Source: Marinobacter sp. es.042 (GTDB lineage: Bacteria; Pseudomonadota; Gammaproteobacteria; Pseudomonadales; Oleiphilaceae). Taken from it: DNA of 64,000 bases. Positions 9,099 through 18,935 of the stretch are shown here, one piece after another. Numbering within the stretch: the stretch's first letter is position 1; each line of letters begins with the position of its first letter. The notes below the pieces were generated by a model. That model made no database searches. It was not told the DNA's origin and saw nothing but the letters and a program-made list of their open reading frames with translations. Both the position numbers and the translations under genes were made by a program. The stretch is taken from the NCBI RefSeq assembly GCF_900188315.1, contig NZ_LT897781.1, positions 3,782,001 through 3,846,000 of the forward strand, read 5' to 3'.

Positions 9099-10440
9099 GC
9101 AGCGTGAGGGTCACCTGCGTCCACTGGCCGGGTTCGCTGGTAATCGACATGTTGCCCTTGTGATGACGCATGATGGTCTGACAGATGCTGAGGCCCAGCC
9201 CCAGGTTGTCCGGTGTATCACTGGTGGAATAGAACGGATCAGTGAGCCGCTTGATATCGTCTGGCGCGATGCCCTGGCCGTTGTCCCGAATTACGATTCG
9301 ATGGGTACTGTCAGCGCTTTCGGCCGTTATCTCGATTTTGCCGGGCTGCCGGTTTTTGCTGACGGCAGAGACGCCATTGAGCAGCAGGTTTACGAACACC
9401 TGGGTCAGGGCAGATGGATAGCAGGGAACGGTCGTCCCGGCCGGGATGTCAGTCTGAAGCTCGACACCTCGTAGCTGATGCTGGCAGAAGCGGGTGGCGG
9501 TGGTCACCAGTTTGCCGAGGTCTGCCGTTTCCAGGCTGTGTTCAGGGACGGGGCGGGAAAACTCGATCAGGTCAGACACAATATCGGCAATGCGTTTCTG
9601 GTGGGTGCTAGCGTCGGTCAGGGCGTCTGCGACCTCGACATCCCGGTTTACCGAGTTGGCAAAATCCACGGCCTGGCTGGCGCAGTTCAACGGGTTCATG
9701 ATCTCGTGCAGCAGCCCCTTGGCCATATGGCTCAGGGCCTGATGTTTCTGTTCCTGGGCCAGTCTTTCTTCCGTTGATTTCAGGGTTTCCAGAGTGCGGG
9801 AAAGTTGTCGATTCCGGTCTCGGAGCAGGAATTGAAGCGCCAGCAGGTTGCGCAGGAACTGCGACAGGAACCAGGCCGATAGCGGTGCGACCACCAGGCA
9901 CATCAGAATCAGCCAGTTGGTCAGAATGCCGATCAGGGTGTCGCTTACCTGAGTGCTGTCGACCGCCACGAACGTGGCGAGTATCAGCAGTGTCAGGTTG
10001 ATCAGGATAATCACGCTGGTGTGGAACAGGGACAGGGTAATGATGCCCACGGAGCTGATGAAAAAGAACAAGCCCACGATGGGAGCGAGCGACGCGCCCG
10101 TTGTCATGTATCCCAGGTAGCTGAACGCCGCCATGTTGAAAAACACCAGGTAGACAATCATCGGCGCTGACCGGCGCAGGCGCGTGAACCGGTGAGCGGC
10201 GATCAGACCGGTCAGAATCGCGGTGTAGATTAGGTAGATGCCGAATACGTCCGGTGCATCCGGGTTCAGGGCCAGGCCCCCGAGAAACAGCAGGGTACCG
10301 ATAAAGGCAATCACCAGGTAAACGTCGGCGAACAGGGGCAGCACCCGGTACCGATACTGGGTGTGGTAGAAGCGTTCGAAGCGTCGCTGTCGGTAGGCGG
10401 GCAGCTGGCGGATCTGATCCATCCCGGAAAGCAGTTTCAC
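9070..10440 (-). CDS. Membrane sensor histidine kinase
   Basis: A 456-residue kinase. The first 200 residues carry about six membrane helices with short loops and no large periplasmic domain, so it may sense a signal in the membrane. A short coiled coil leads to the phosphoacceptor box GLLHEIMNPLNCAS (His about residue 244), followed by the N box (FVNLLLNGVSAV), the G1 box (DNGQGI) and the G2 box (NLGLGLSICQ). It overlaps the upstream response regulator gene by four bases and closes the three-gene operon read leftward from 12556. The signal is unknown. Confidence 0.87.
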   Translation of the reverse strand: MKLLSGMDQIRQLPAYRQRRFERFYHTQYRYRVLPLFADVYLVIAFIGTLLFLGGLALNPDAPDVFGIYLIYTAILTGLIAAHRFTRLRRSAPMIVYLVFFNMAAFSYLGYMTTGASLAPIVGLFFFISSVGIITLSLFHTSVIILINLTLLILATFVAVDSTQVSDTLIGILTNWLILMCLVVAPLSAWFLSQFLRNLLALQFLLRDRNRQLSRTLETLKSTEERLAQEQKHQALSHMAKGLLHEIMNPLNCASQAVDFANSVNRDVEVADALTDASTHQKRIADIVSDLIEFSRPVPEHSLETADLGKLVTTATRFCQHQLRGVELQTDIPAGTTVPCYPSALTQVFVNLLLNGVSAVSKNRQPGKIEITAESADSTHRIVIRDNGQGIAPDDIKRLTDPFYSTSDTPDNLGLGLSICQTIMRHHKGNMSITSEPGQWTQVTLTLPRTAAQHAG

Positions 10441-11078
10441 TCGGCGGCTCCGTGTTGGTGTCGTTGCATAAAGAGAATGAGCTCGGGCAGGCGCTCGAAG
10501 CCCAATTTCACGAAAATCCGGTCCTTGTAGGAATGCACCGTCTTGCAGGAAACGCCAAGCCTGCCTGCAATATCGCGTACCGGCAGCCGGCTGGCCATCA
10601 GCTGTGCCACTTCCCGCTCCCGTCCGGACAAGGCCTGATAGGCGAGCATGGCGGCCGGTGCTGGTTCCTGTTGCCAGTTGCCGACATAAACCTGCCCGTT
10701 TCGAATGTAGAACAGCGTCTTGATTAACTCCTGCACTGGCTGGTCCTTTGACAGCACGGCCTTGATGCCTGCTTCCAGATAGATCGCCATCCGCCCGCTG
10801 CTGACCGGCGTGTCGGATATCAGCAGCACGGACAATGACGGATTCACCGCCAATGCATGCTCGGCGATGGTGAGCCCGTCGTTGTCCTGCAGGTTTTCCT
10901 CAATCAGCAGTACCGAAGGGGTGGCCGTCTTCAGCCGATCGAGCGTTGCCACTCCGGTCTCCGATTCGCCAACCAGTTCGACCTCATCGTGCAAGAGGAT
11001 CTGGAATAACAGGCTGTCACGGAGCAGTCGCTGCCCCATGGTGACGTACAACCTGAGCCTGCGCTGACCTGACGCCAT
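10437..11078 (-). CDS. NarL/LuxR-type response regulator with altered phosphoacceptor
   Basis: A 213-residue protein with an N-terminal receiver domain and a C-terminal LuxR helix-turn-helix (LSGREREVAQLMASRLPVRDIAGRLGVS, about residues 147-174). The start at 11078 was chosen because this ATG overlaps the stop of the gene upstream (TGATG). In the receiver, the strand that should carry the phosphorylated Asp reads VLLIEENLQDNDGL, so the usual Asp position appears to be Glu. Glu often mimics the phosphorylated state, so the protein may be active without phosphorylation or be controlled otherwise. It is the best candidate to bind the TGTARGA-N3-TCYTACA repeats at 4772 and 12618. Confidence 0.83.
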   Translation of the reverse strand: MASGQRRLRLYVTMGQRLLRDSLLFQILLHDEVELVGESETGVATLDRLKTATPSVLLIEENLQDNDGLTIAEHALAVNPSLSVLLISDTPVSSGRMAIYLEAGIKAVLSKDQPVQELIKTLFYIRNGQVYVGNWQQEPAPAAMLAYQALSGREREVAQLMASRLPVRDIAGRLGVSCKTVHSYKDRIFVKLGFERLPELILFMQRHQHGAAE

Positions 11079-12556
11079 CAGTCTGCCCTGGCCGGCAGAT
11101 GGAGACTCAATCGAAGACACTGGTCGCCTCCGGTCACGTCGATATCGCCAGCAAGCAGTCGGGTGCTTACGAAGAGCATCAGAAGAGCGCTCTGCTGCTC
11201 CAGCAGGGGGCGGGATAGACGGGTGATTGGCGCCAGCAGATGGCTGTACATGTGAAGCGGGCTGGCGCTGGTGACCATGAGACCGCTCTCGGTCCGGGTC
11301 AATTCCAGAGCAGAGCGCTCCAGCCCGGAGGCCTTCATCAGGGTTGCCAGTGCCTGGCAAAGGGCCATCAACGGTGTTTGTGTTTCGCTCGTGCCTGCCG
11401 GGTTCTCCAAGGCGTCCGTGAGAGCCTGGTCAAAGGCTTGCCGGTTCTGGATGCCGTGCACCTGGCCTGGCTGAAGGGTGCACAGCTGTCGGCCCACCAT
11501 TCCGGCAAAGTCTCTTACAAGATTATGCTCAAGCGCGGTTTCCCGGCTTGCGCGCAGATGGGGTGGCTGGGCAGGAAGTGTGCGGACAGTTGCCAGGGCG
11601 TCCAGAAAGTCGGCGGTGATCGGTTCGCCGGTAAAACCGTCGACTCGCTCGTTCAGATGTTCAAGCAGTCTGGCTCGTCGTTGCTGGCGAAGCTCCGCGA
11701 ACTGTTGTTCTGCGATTGAGCGTGAACGGTCTCTTGCAGAGACCAGGGTGCGATGTTGGACAAGAGCCTTGCGGAAGAGCGACAGCAATTCGGCTGCGTT
11801 CCATGGCTTTTTCTGATAGCGGAAGATCCGGCCCTCGTTAACTGCATCCATGGCCACATCAACCTCGCCCCAGGCTGACGTGAGAATTCGGACAATGGTC
11901 GGGTGCGACTGTCGTAGTTCGTCCAGCAGCTCTTTGCCATGCATCCCGGGCATTCTCTGGTCTGTCATCACCACCGCGACATCGCTGTCTTTCTGCAATA
12001 CAAGCTGAGCCTCTTCTGCGCTGATGGCGCTCAGCACGCGGAATTCGTCCTGCATGCGCTCCAACTGCATCGACAGATAACGGATGGCAGTCGGTTCGTC
12101 ATCCACAATCAGAATCGCCGGTTTCGGGCCCTCGTGGGCCTCGCTGGTATCCGGAGAGAGCGTTTGTCCTTCGCGGGTGAGCGCGGCTGTGAGAACGTGC
12201 GACCGGATAACATCGGGATTGACCGGCTGTTCGAAGCAGCGATCGACCAGCTGATGGTCCAGCAGTTTCACGAGAAGGTTCAGCGCAATGGCATCTCCTA
12301 TGAGGATCTTCAGAATCCGGGGGTGGTGGTCCCTGGCCTGTGCTAGTAGCGACGACTCAAGATAGTCATCAGCGCGGTTCGGAAGCAGAACGATGGCGGT
12401 TGGTATGGTGGGAGCCGAGGGCAGGTAGTCGAGTGCCCCCTGGTCAGTGGCGAACGCGCGAATAACGAAATCGCTGGCAAACAAGGTTTCGAAGTGCTGT
12501 CGGTCCTGGTTGTCGTCATACCGGAGAAGGATCTCCGCCGCTCCGCTGGTCGCCAT
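11078..12556 (-). CDS. Double-receiver response regulator without DNA-binding domain
   Basis: A 492-residue protein, first gene of the operon. Residues 1-135 look like a degenerate receiver domain (LLRYDDNQDR at the start; the expected Asp strand reads AIVLLPNRADD). Residues 145-270 are a normal receiver domain with ILIVDDEPTA, phosphoacceptor Asp in VVMTDQRMPGMHG and the KKPW lysine. The rest is largely helical with a final region of histidine-kinase-like character (LLMLFVSTRLLAGDIDV), but no ATP-binding motifs are seen. It could be an output or phosphotransfer module for the kinase encoded two genes downstream. A 17-bp inverted repeat lies 62 bases upstream of the start. Confidence 0.78.
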   Translation of the reverse strand: MATSGAAEILLRYDDNQDRQHFETLFASDFVIRAFATDQGALDYLPSAPTIPTAIVLLPNRADDYLESSLLAQARDHHPRILKILIGDAIALNLLVKLLDHQLVDRCFEQPVNPDVIRSHVLTAALTREGQTLSPDTSEAHEGPKPAILIVDDEPTAIRYLSMQLERMQDEFRVLSAISAEEAQLVLQKDSDVAVVMTDQRMPGMHGKELLDELRQSHPTIVRILTSAWGEVDVAMDAVNEGRIFRYQKKPWNAAELLSLFRKALVQHRTLVSARDRSRSIAEQQFAELRQQRRARLLEHLNERVDGFTGEPITADFLDALATVRTLPAQPPHLRASRETALEHNLVRDFAGMVGRQLCTLQPGQVHGIQNRQAFDQALTDALENPAGTSETQTPLMALCQALATLMKASGLERSALELTRTESGLMVTSASPLHMYSHLLAPITRLSRPLLEQQSALLMLFVSTRLLAGDIDVTGGDQCLRLSLHLPARAD

Positions 12557-12617
12557 GATTACTCTGTATCCTGTTAATGGGGTAGGGAAGAGATTAGCAA
12601 CAACAGTGGCTTAGCGG

Positions 12618-12634
12618 TGTAGGAGCTTCCTACA
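12618..12634. promoter_or_regulatory. 17-bp inverted repeat before the two-component operon
   Basis: TGTAGGA-GCT-TCCTACA is a perfect inverted repeat between the divergent genes at 12556 (leftward) and 12749 (rightward). It has the same 7-3-7 layout and 14 of 17 bases in common with the repeat at 4772-4788. It may serve either or both divergent genes. Confidence 0.6.
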
Positions 12635-12748
12635 GGAGTGCCTTTGACGGCAATGAAAACCTGGTTCTGTGACAGCCTTGGCACTATGGACTGTCCTGGC
12701 GTCAGGAGCGACTACACTTACCAGAGGCTCATCGAAAGGGAGATAACC

Positions 12749-13033
12749 ATGACAGTTCCTGAGAATGGTCTGACGAATCACGAAGTCACCATCTGCCTGG
12801 CTGGCGGTGCCGTGCTGGGTCCGTTCAATGCGACCTGGAGCAAGGATTCCGGTGGGGATGTGCGTGAACTGGTCCGCGAGTACGATGCGTTTCTGCAGGG
12901 TGAAAAGCAGCACCGTTACAAGTTTCACCTGCACGACACCTACACCAACACCGTTCATACCTTGATCCTCAATTTTGAACAGGTTACGGGCATCTGCGAC
13001 CATGTCCGGCTTAGATCCCAGGGCGGCGGCTGA
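12749..13033 (+). CDS. Conserved-looking small hypothetical protein
   Basis: A soluble 94-residue protein with no signal peptide and no family I recognise. The start at 12749 is supported by the AAGGGAGAT ribosome site; an upstream in-frame start lacks one. It has alternating short strands (EVTICLAGGAVLG, HRYKFHLHDTYTN, HTLILNFEQVTG) and a compact, slightly acidic composition, which suggests a small beta-rich domain. It is divergent from the two-component operon and shares the intergenic region with the 17-bp repeat, so it could be part of the same regulon. FumC follows 67 bases downstream. Confidence 0.65.
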   Translation: MTVPENGLTNHEVTICLAGGAVLGPFNATWSKDSGGDVRELVREYDAFLQGEKQHRYKFHLHDTYTNTVHTLILNFEQVTGICDHVRLRSQGGG

Positions 13034-13100
13034 GCCATGGCCGGGCCCCTGGTGTACACGCCAAGAAGCCCACAGTGCAAATGCACGGACAGGAGGGAAT

Positions 13101-14477
<1,377 letters not shown>

Positions 14478-14504
14478 TCGGTCGTTTCAGAGGGGCGCAA
14501 ACGC

Positions 14505-14987
14505 TTGCTGATCATCCTGGAGCTGTTTGTGATGCTGGTGCTGGCCAACGGCACGCCGGTGGTTGCGGCCGGGCTGCTGAAAAACCGCTGGTCGGCCCCG
14601 GTGGACGGCGGTCGACTGCTGTCCGATGGTCGCCCCGTATTTGGTGAAAGCAAAACCTGGCGGGGTGTTGTATCCGGTGCACTGGCTTGCGGGCTTTTTG
14701 CGCTGTTTACCGGGCTGGGATTCGTGTTCGGGCTTCTGTTCGGCCTGCTGGGGCTGGGAGGAGATCTTCTGAGCAGCTTCATCAAGCGTCGAATGGGTTT
14801 GGAATCGAGTGCCCGGGCTGTCGGGCTGGATCAGATCCCGGAAGCCCTCCTGCCCATGCTGCTGGCGATGTGGTGGCTACCGGTGAGCCTGTGGGTAGTG
14901 TTGGTTGTCGTGATGGTTTTTACCCTGTCCAACATCTATGGCTCACCGCTGCTCTACCGTCTCGGTATACGCCGGCAGCCCCACTAA
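14505..14987 (+). CDS. CDP-archaeol synthase-like (CarS/DUF46) membrane protein
   Basis: A 160-residue integral membrane protein with about four helices, starting at a TTG codon. The motifs NGTPVVA, PVDGGRLLSDGRPVFGESKTWRG and GDLLSSFIKRR match the CarS/DUF46 group, which in archaea transfers CMP to unsaturated archaeol. Bacterial members exist and are distantly related to CdsA cytidylyltransferases; their substrate is not known, but a CDP-activated lipid is likely. The gene follows fumC closely. Its 3' end overlaps the converging phosphoesterase gene by four bases. The family call is fairly firm, the reaction is not. Confidence 0.75.
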   Translation: MLIILELFVMLVLANGTPVVAAGLLKNRWSAPVDGGRLLSDGRPVFGESKTWRGVVSGALACGLFALFTGLGFVFGLLFGLLGLGGDLLSSFIKRRMGLESSARAVGLDQIPEALLPMLLAMWWLPVSLWVVLVVVMVFTLSNIYGSPLLYRLGIRRQPH

Positions 14988-15958
14988 ACCGGGCCGCGAG
15001 TCAGGGTGTGAAGGGTGACTTCCGGCGGGCAGTTCAGGCGAACGTTTACCACGGACGTTCCGGAACCCGGTGAGGTGTAGCCCTGCATGCCGTTCATTCG
15101 CCAGTAACCTCGACCGAGTGTGCGCGGGCAGTCAGAGTCGAGAGTCACCGGTATACCGCCGGGCAGGCAGATCTGGCCGCCGTGTGTGTGGCCGCAGAGA
15201 AAGACGTCGTAACCGGCGTGGGCAGCCTCGCGCCAGATCTCCGGCGTATGGCTGAGCAGGATGCTGGTGCCTCCCGCAGGGATATTGTCCCCCGCCTGGT
15301 GCAGGTTGTGGACCTTGAAGAAGTGGGCGTCGTCCACACCCGCGAGGTACAGGGTCTGGCCCTCCCGTTCAATGGGCGCCATTTCGTTCATCAGGAGTTG
15401 GTAACCCATGTCTTCCAATGCCGGTACCATGCGAACGCTGTCGTGGTTACCCAGAACCGCATAGGGCTTGCTTTTAATACCGTCTCTCAGCCGCGCCATG
15501 CCGTCCAGTGCGCCCTCAATCGGGCCCCACGTGAGTTTCCGGTAGTCGCCGGTCAACACGCACAGATCGTAGTCTAACGGTTCGATCTGGCGCAGGACTG
15601 CCTGCAGGTTGGCTTCGTCCATGTCTACGTGCAGGTCGGTCAAATGCAGAATGCGAAAGCCCTCGAAGGCTTCCGGCAGGCCGGGAAGCTGGAAATGATT
15701 GTGCACGGTGTTCAGACGCCGGCTGTTGCTCTGGCCCCGGCCCCAAAGGCCGACCATGCGCAAACAGGTACGGATAAAGCCGGGCGCCGTGGCCCAGTTT
15801 TCCAGATGGAATGAGCTGTGATCCTGCCCGAATACCTTCGCTTCAGCTTCCCGTTCAATGCCGAGCCTCTGGCGGGCGTGAACAGGGCCGAGCCTCAGGC
15901 TCAGGCGGTATTCCAGGAGTTCATCCTGGTTCTCCGGTGTACGAGCCCTTGCCGTCAT
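14984..15958 (-). CDS. Calcineurin-like metallophosphoesterase
   Basis: A 324-residue phosphoesterase. All metal-binding motifs are present: LTDLHVD (DxH), TGDY, VLGNHDS (GNHD), LLSHTPE and CGHTHGGQ (GHTH). This matches the group that includes bacterial UDP-diacylglucosamine-type and membrane-associated phosphoesterases (YkuE-like). There is no evident signal peptide. The start at 15958 is supported by a GGGAAGAAG site; the reading frame continues 35 codons upstream without one. It converges on the CarS-like gene. The substrate is not evident. Confidence 0.83.
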   Translation of the reverse strand: MTARARTPENQDELLEYRLSLRLGPVHARQRLGIEREAEAKVFGQDHSSFHLENWATAPGFIRTCLRMVGLWGRGQSNSRRLNTVHNHFQLPGLPEAFEGFRILHLTDLHVDMDEANLQAVLRQIEPLDYDLCVLTGDYRKLTWGPIEGALDGMARLRDGIKSKPYAVLGNHDSVRMVPALEDMGYQLLMNEMAPIEREGQTLYLAGVDDAHFFKVHNLHQAGDNIPAGGTSILLSHTPEIWREAAHAGYDVFLCGHTHGGQICLPGGIPVTLDSDCPRTLGRGYWRMNGMQGYTSPGSGTSVVNVRLNCPPEVTLHTLTRGPV

Positions 15959-16123
15959 TCTTCTTCCCTTATATGCCGAGCCGGGCATGGCCGAGGTACT
16001 AAGTGGCAAACCCTGTCTTTCATTATGGATCGCCCTCGAAGGTATGCAACCAAAACGACACAATGTTCATGTTTGATGACACACTGACGGTTAAGCCAGC
16101 GGAGCAACAGACTCAGGAGTTTT

Positions 16124-17305
16124 ATGACGGAACCATCGAGTGATGACAGGCTGTCGTTCAGCCAGATTTTCCTGCTGTTCCTTCGGCTGGGGCTGACGTC
16201 GTTTGGTGGTCCGGCAGCGCATCTCGGATTCTTTCACGATGAATTTGTCAAACGTCGGCGGTGGCTCTCAGACAGTGCCTACGCAGAAGTTGTGGCCCTC
16301 TGCCAGTTGCTGCCGGGACCGGCCTCCAGCCAGGTCGGTCTGACTATAGGGTTCCTGCGCGGCCATTACCGCGGCGCACTCGCAGCGTGGCTGGGGTTCA
16401 CCCTGCCATCGGCGGTGATCATGATTGGTCTTGCGTTGGGGTTGAACGCTTGGCCAGAGGCCAGCAGTGGCGGCTGGGTGCAGGGTCTCAAGTTGTTTGT
16501 GGTGGCGGTGGTGGCCCAGGCGGTCTGGCAGATGGGAAAAACCCTGTGCCCGGACCGTCCCCGAATCGCCATGGCGTTGCTGGTAGCGGTGATCCTTCTA
16601 ATGATGGGCGAAACCTGGATGCAGATACTGGCGCTGGTCATTGCCGGGGCTGTGGGTTCCTTTCTGGGGTTGGGGAGCGGAGAGGCATCTGAGCCGCTGC
16701 ATGTGCCGCTACAATCCCGGAAACCTGCGCTTTTTGCAGGGGCCTTTTTGATTCTGTTGTTGGTTTCGTTCCTGCCTCAGGCCACCGGCAGTCTTGGCTG
16801 GATAGGCGCTGAAATGTACCGGGCCGGTGCCCTGGTGTTTGGCGGCGGACATGTAGTGCTGCCCTGGCTGCAGGAGGGCTTCGTGGCCTCCGGTGCCATG
16901 CCGGCGGACACCTTTCTGGCGGGGTATGGCGTTGCCCAGGCTATGCCGGGGCCGCTGTTTTCCTTTTCAGGATTTCTGGGTGGCTCACAGGCCGGCGTTC
17001 TCGGTGGTGTGATTGCGGTACTGGCTGTGTTCCTCCCCGGAACCCTGCTGGTATTTGCCGGTCTTCCCCTATGGAGTTGGCTTCGGGAGCATCATCGCGC
17101 CCGGTCAGCACTGGCCGGGGTGAATGCAGGCGTAGTGGGGTTGTTGCTGGCGGCTCTCTACGATCCGGTCTGGGTCTCCGCCGTCCACGGTGCGCAGGAC
17201 CTGGCACTCGTGCTCGCCATTTGGGTCTGTCTCGCTGTCTGGCGGGTTCCGGTCTGGCTACTGGCGCCGCTGAGTGCGCTGGCTGGAGTGATCCTGCTGT
17301 CCTGA
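16124..17305 (+). CDS. chrA: Chromate transporter, long two-domain form
   Basis: A 393-residue membrane protein of the CHR family, which exports chromate driven by the proton gradient. The protein has the duplicated layout: the N-terminal domain with FLRLGLTSFGGPAAHLGFFHDEFV and LCQLLPGPASSQVG, and the second with AGALVFGGGHVVLPWLQEGFV and GVAQAMPGPLFSFSGFLG (starting near residue 225). About ten to twelve membrane helices are expected. The start at 16124 has a CAGGAG site. It appears to be a single-gene unit. Chromate as substrate is by family; sulfate-like anions are possible. Confidence 0.9.
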   Translation: MTEPSSDDRLSFSQIFLLFLRLGLTSFGGPAAHLGFFHDEFVKRRRWLSDSAYAEVVALCQLLPGPASSQVGLTIGFLRGHYRGALAAWLGFTLPSAVIMIGLALGLNAWPEASSGGWVQGLKLFVVAVVAQAVWQMGKTLCPDRPRIAMALLVAVILLMMGETWMQILALVIAGAVGSFLGLGSGEASEPLHVPLQSRKPALFAGAFLILLLVSFLPQATGSLGWIGAEMYRAGALVFGGGHVVLPWLQEGFVASGAMPADTFLAGYGVAQAMPGPLFSFSGFLGGSQAGVLGGVIAVLAVFLPGTLLVFAGLPLWSWLREHHRARSALAGVNAGVVGLLLAALYDPVWVSAVHGAQDLALVLAIWVCLAVWRVPVWLLAPLSALAGVILLS

Positions 17306-17417
17306 TCAGCGTACATATGATCCTCTCTTCCTGAGCCGGCACACGGGTTGGCAAATCAGCAGGTTTCCAGCCACAATCGAGCGATTAAAGGCAGATAATT
17401 CGAACGCAGAGGTTACC

Positions 17418-18071
17418 ATGACGACATCCTGCAGTATCCCGGGTCTCAACGTACCCCGTAGCCGTTTTCCCGACCCTGAACAGGACCTGCCGGCGGCCGA
17501 GGGCGAACAGCGTGTCGTGCTGGCTGGCGGCTGTTTCTGGTGCGTGGAAGCCGTTTTCCTGGCCATCGATGGCGTAACCAGCGTTGAGTCCGGTTACGCC
17601 GGCGGTCACGCCAGCTCTGCCAATTATGAGGCCGTATGCTCAGGTACTACCGGCCACGCAGAAGTGGTGGATGTTCACTATGATCCTGCCAGGGTCAGTT
17701 TTGGCGAACTGCTGAAGGTGTTCTTCTCGGTTGCTCACGATCCCACCCAGTTGAACCGCCAGGGCAACGACCGGGGCACCCAGTACCGCTCGGCTGTGTT
17801 CTATGAAACTGCCGAACAGCGGCGGGTAGCCGAGGCCTACATCCACCAGCTCAATCAGGCCGAGGTGTACCCGGATCCGATAGTGACCACGCTGGAGCCG
17901 CTGGAGGCGTTTTACCCGGCAGAAGAGTACCACCAGAATTTTGCTGCCCGGAATCCCTACCAGCCATACATCATGGCCGTGGCCGCCCCGAAAATGGAAA
18001 AGCTTGTAGACAGTTATCCTGATCGCCTGAAGCCGGAATTTACAGACAACGACGCAGGCAGCACCGCCTGA
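17418..18071 (+). CDS. msrA: Peptide-methionine (S)-S-oxide reductase
   Basis: Reduces the S-epimer of methionine sulfoxide in proteins. The 217-residue protein has the catalytic motif GGCFWCVE (about residues 37-44), with GYAGG, GHAEVV and the EYHQNF region also intact. It is the first gene of a pair with msrB, which begins 11 bases after its stop, so the two epimer-specific enzymes are made together. No signal peptide is present, so it should be cytoplasmic. Confidence 0.95.
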   Translation: MTTSCSIPGLNVPRSRFPDPEQDLPAAEGEQRVVLAGGCFWCVEAVFLAIDGVTSVESGYAGGHASSANYEAVCSGTTGHAEVVDVHYDPARVSFGELLKVFFSVAHDPTQLNRQGNDRGTQYRSAVFYETAEQRRVAEAYIHQLNQAEVYPDPIVTTLEPLEAFYPAEEYHQNFAARNPYQPYIMAVAAPKMEKLVDSYPDRLKPEFTDNDAGSTA

Positions 18072-18082
18072 GGAGGCAGACT

Positions 18083-18508
18083 ATGGGAGTTTCCGCTGCA
18101 GGTTATGACCTGACACCACTAAACGAAGCACAGGTTGAGGAGAAAGCTGCAGATCTGACATCGGAAGAGCGGCGCGTACTGCTCGACCATGGCACCGAGC
18201 ATCCGTTCTGCGGAACCTTGCTGGATAACAAAAAAGCCGGTGTTTACCACTGCCGGCTCTGTGATTTGCCTTTGTTCAGCTCGGACTCGAAGTTTGACTC
18301 AGGAACCGGCTGGCCAAGTTTCTTCCAGCCCTTTGATCCGGAGCATATCCGCTACATTGAGGACACGAGTCTTGGCATGACCCGCACCGAAATCCGCTGT
18401 CCCCGTTGCGACAGCCATCTCGGCCATGTCTTTCCTGACGGCCCGCCGCCAACCGGGCAGCGCTACTGCCTGAATTCGGTTGCCATGGTGTTTCAGGAAA
18501 ACGCTTAG
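18083..18508 (+). CDS. msrB: Peptide-methionine (R)-S-oxide reductase
   Basis: Reduces the R-epimer of methionine sulfoxide. The 141-residue protein has two zinc-binding pairs (CRLCDLPLF and CPRCDSHLG), the SGTGWPSF motif and the C-terminal [11 protein letters not shown] with the catalytic Cys. An AGGAGG site precedes the ATG, which lies 11 bases after msrA. The pair ends at a strong hairpin terminator shared with the converging sorB gene. Confidence 0.95.
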   Translation: MGVSAAGYDLTPLNEAQVEEKAADLTSEERRVLLDHGTEHPFCGTLLDNKKAGVYHCRLCDLPLFSSDSKFDSGTGWPSFFQPFDPEHIRYIEDTSLGMTRTEIRCPRCDSHLGHVFPDGPPPTGQRYCLNSVAMVFQENA

Positions 18509-18514
18509 AATGAA

Positions 18515-18538
18515 AAAAGGGGCCCAGCGGCCCCTTTT
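18515..18538. terminator. Bidirectional terminator between msrB and sorB
   Basis: AAAAGGGGCC-CAGC-GGCCCCTTTT is a perfect 10-bp stem with a 4-base loop. A-rich and T-rich arms on either side let it stop transcription from both converging operons. Confidence 0.88.
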
Positions 18539-18558
18539 GTTTTCCCGGTGCTTACAGG

Positions 18559-18876
18559 TCAGTTCCCGCTCGTCACCGACACGACGTACTCAGCCACCGC
18601 ACGAATCTGCTCTTCGGAAAGCGACTCGTTGAACGCCGGCATTATGCCAACGCCGCTGGTCACCGCATTGATCACCTGCTCCCTGGACGGCTTGAGTTCG
18701 TCCAGATTCGGACCTACTGCGCCCGCGGAGCCGGCATCGGCCAAGGTATGACAGATGGTGCAGGCAGGCTGAGATTGTTGCGTGAAAACCAGCTTTCCCT
18801 GTTCGGCGTCGCTGGCATTGGCCAGTGTTGACAGTCCGAACAGGGTAAGCCCACAAAGTACAACTGTTTTTCTCAT
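18559..18876 (-). CDS. sorB: Cytochrome c subunit of sulfite dehydrogenase
   Basis: A 105-residue periplasmic mono-heme cytochrome c. It has a signal peptide (start at MRKTVVLCG, cleavage after LANA) and a heme motif CTICH; the axial Met is in the segment GIMPAFNESLS. It follows the sorA gene at 59 bases on the same strand, which is the SorAB arrangement where SorB accepts electrons from the molybdenum subunit. The start at 18876 was chosen for the signal peptide and the AAGAG site; the longer frame makes no sense as a leader. Confidence 0.85.
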   Translation of the reverse strand: MRKTVVLCGLTLFGLSTLANASDAEQGKLVFTQQSQPACTICHTLADAGSAGAVGPNLDELKPSREQVINAVTSGVGIMPAFNESLSEEQIRAVAEYVVSVTSGN

Positions 18877-18935
18877 CTCTTTGTGTTCCCAGAGGCGGGG
18901 CCATCCATCAACGCCCGAGAGGGCCCCGCAGGTTA

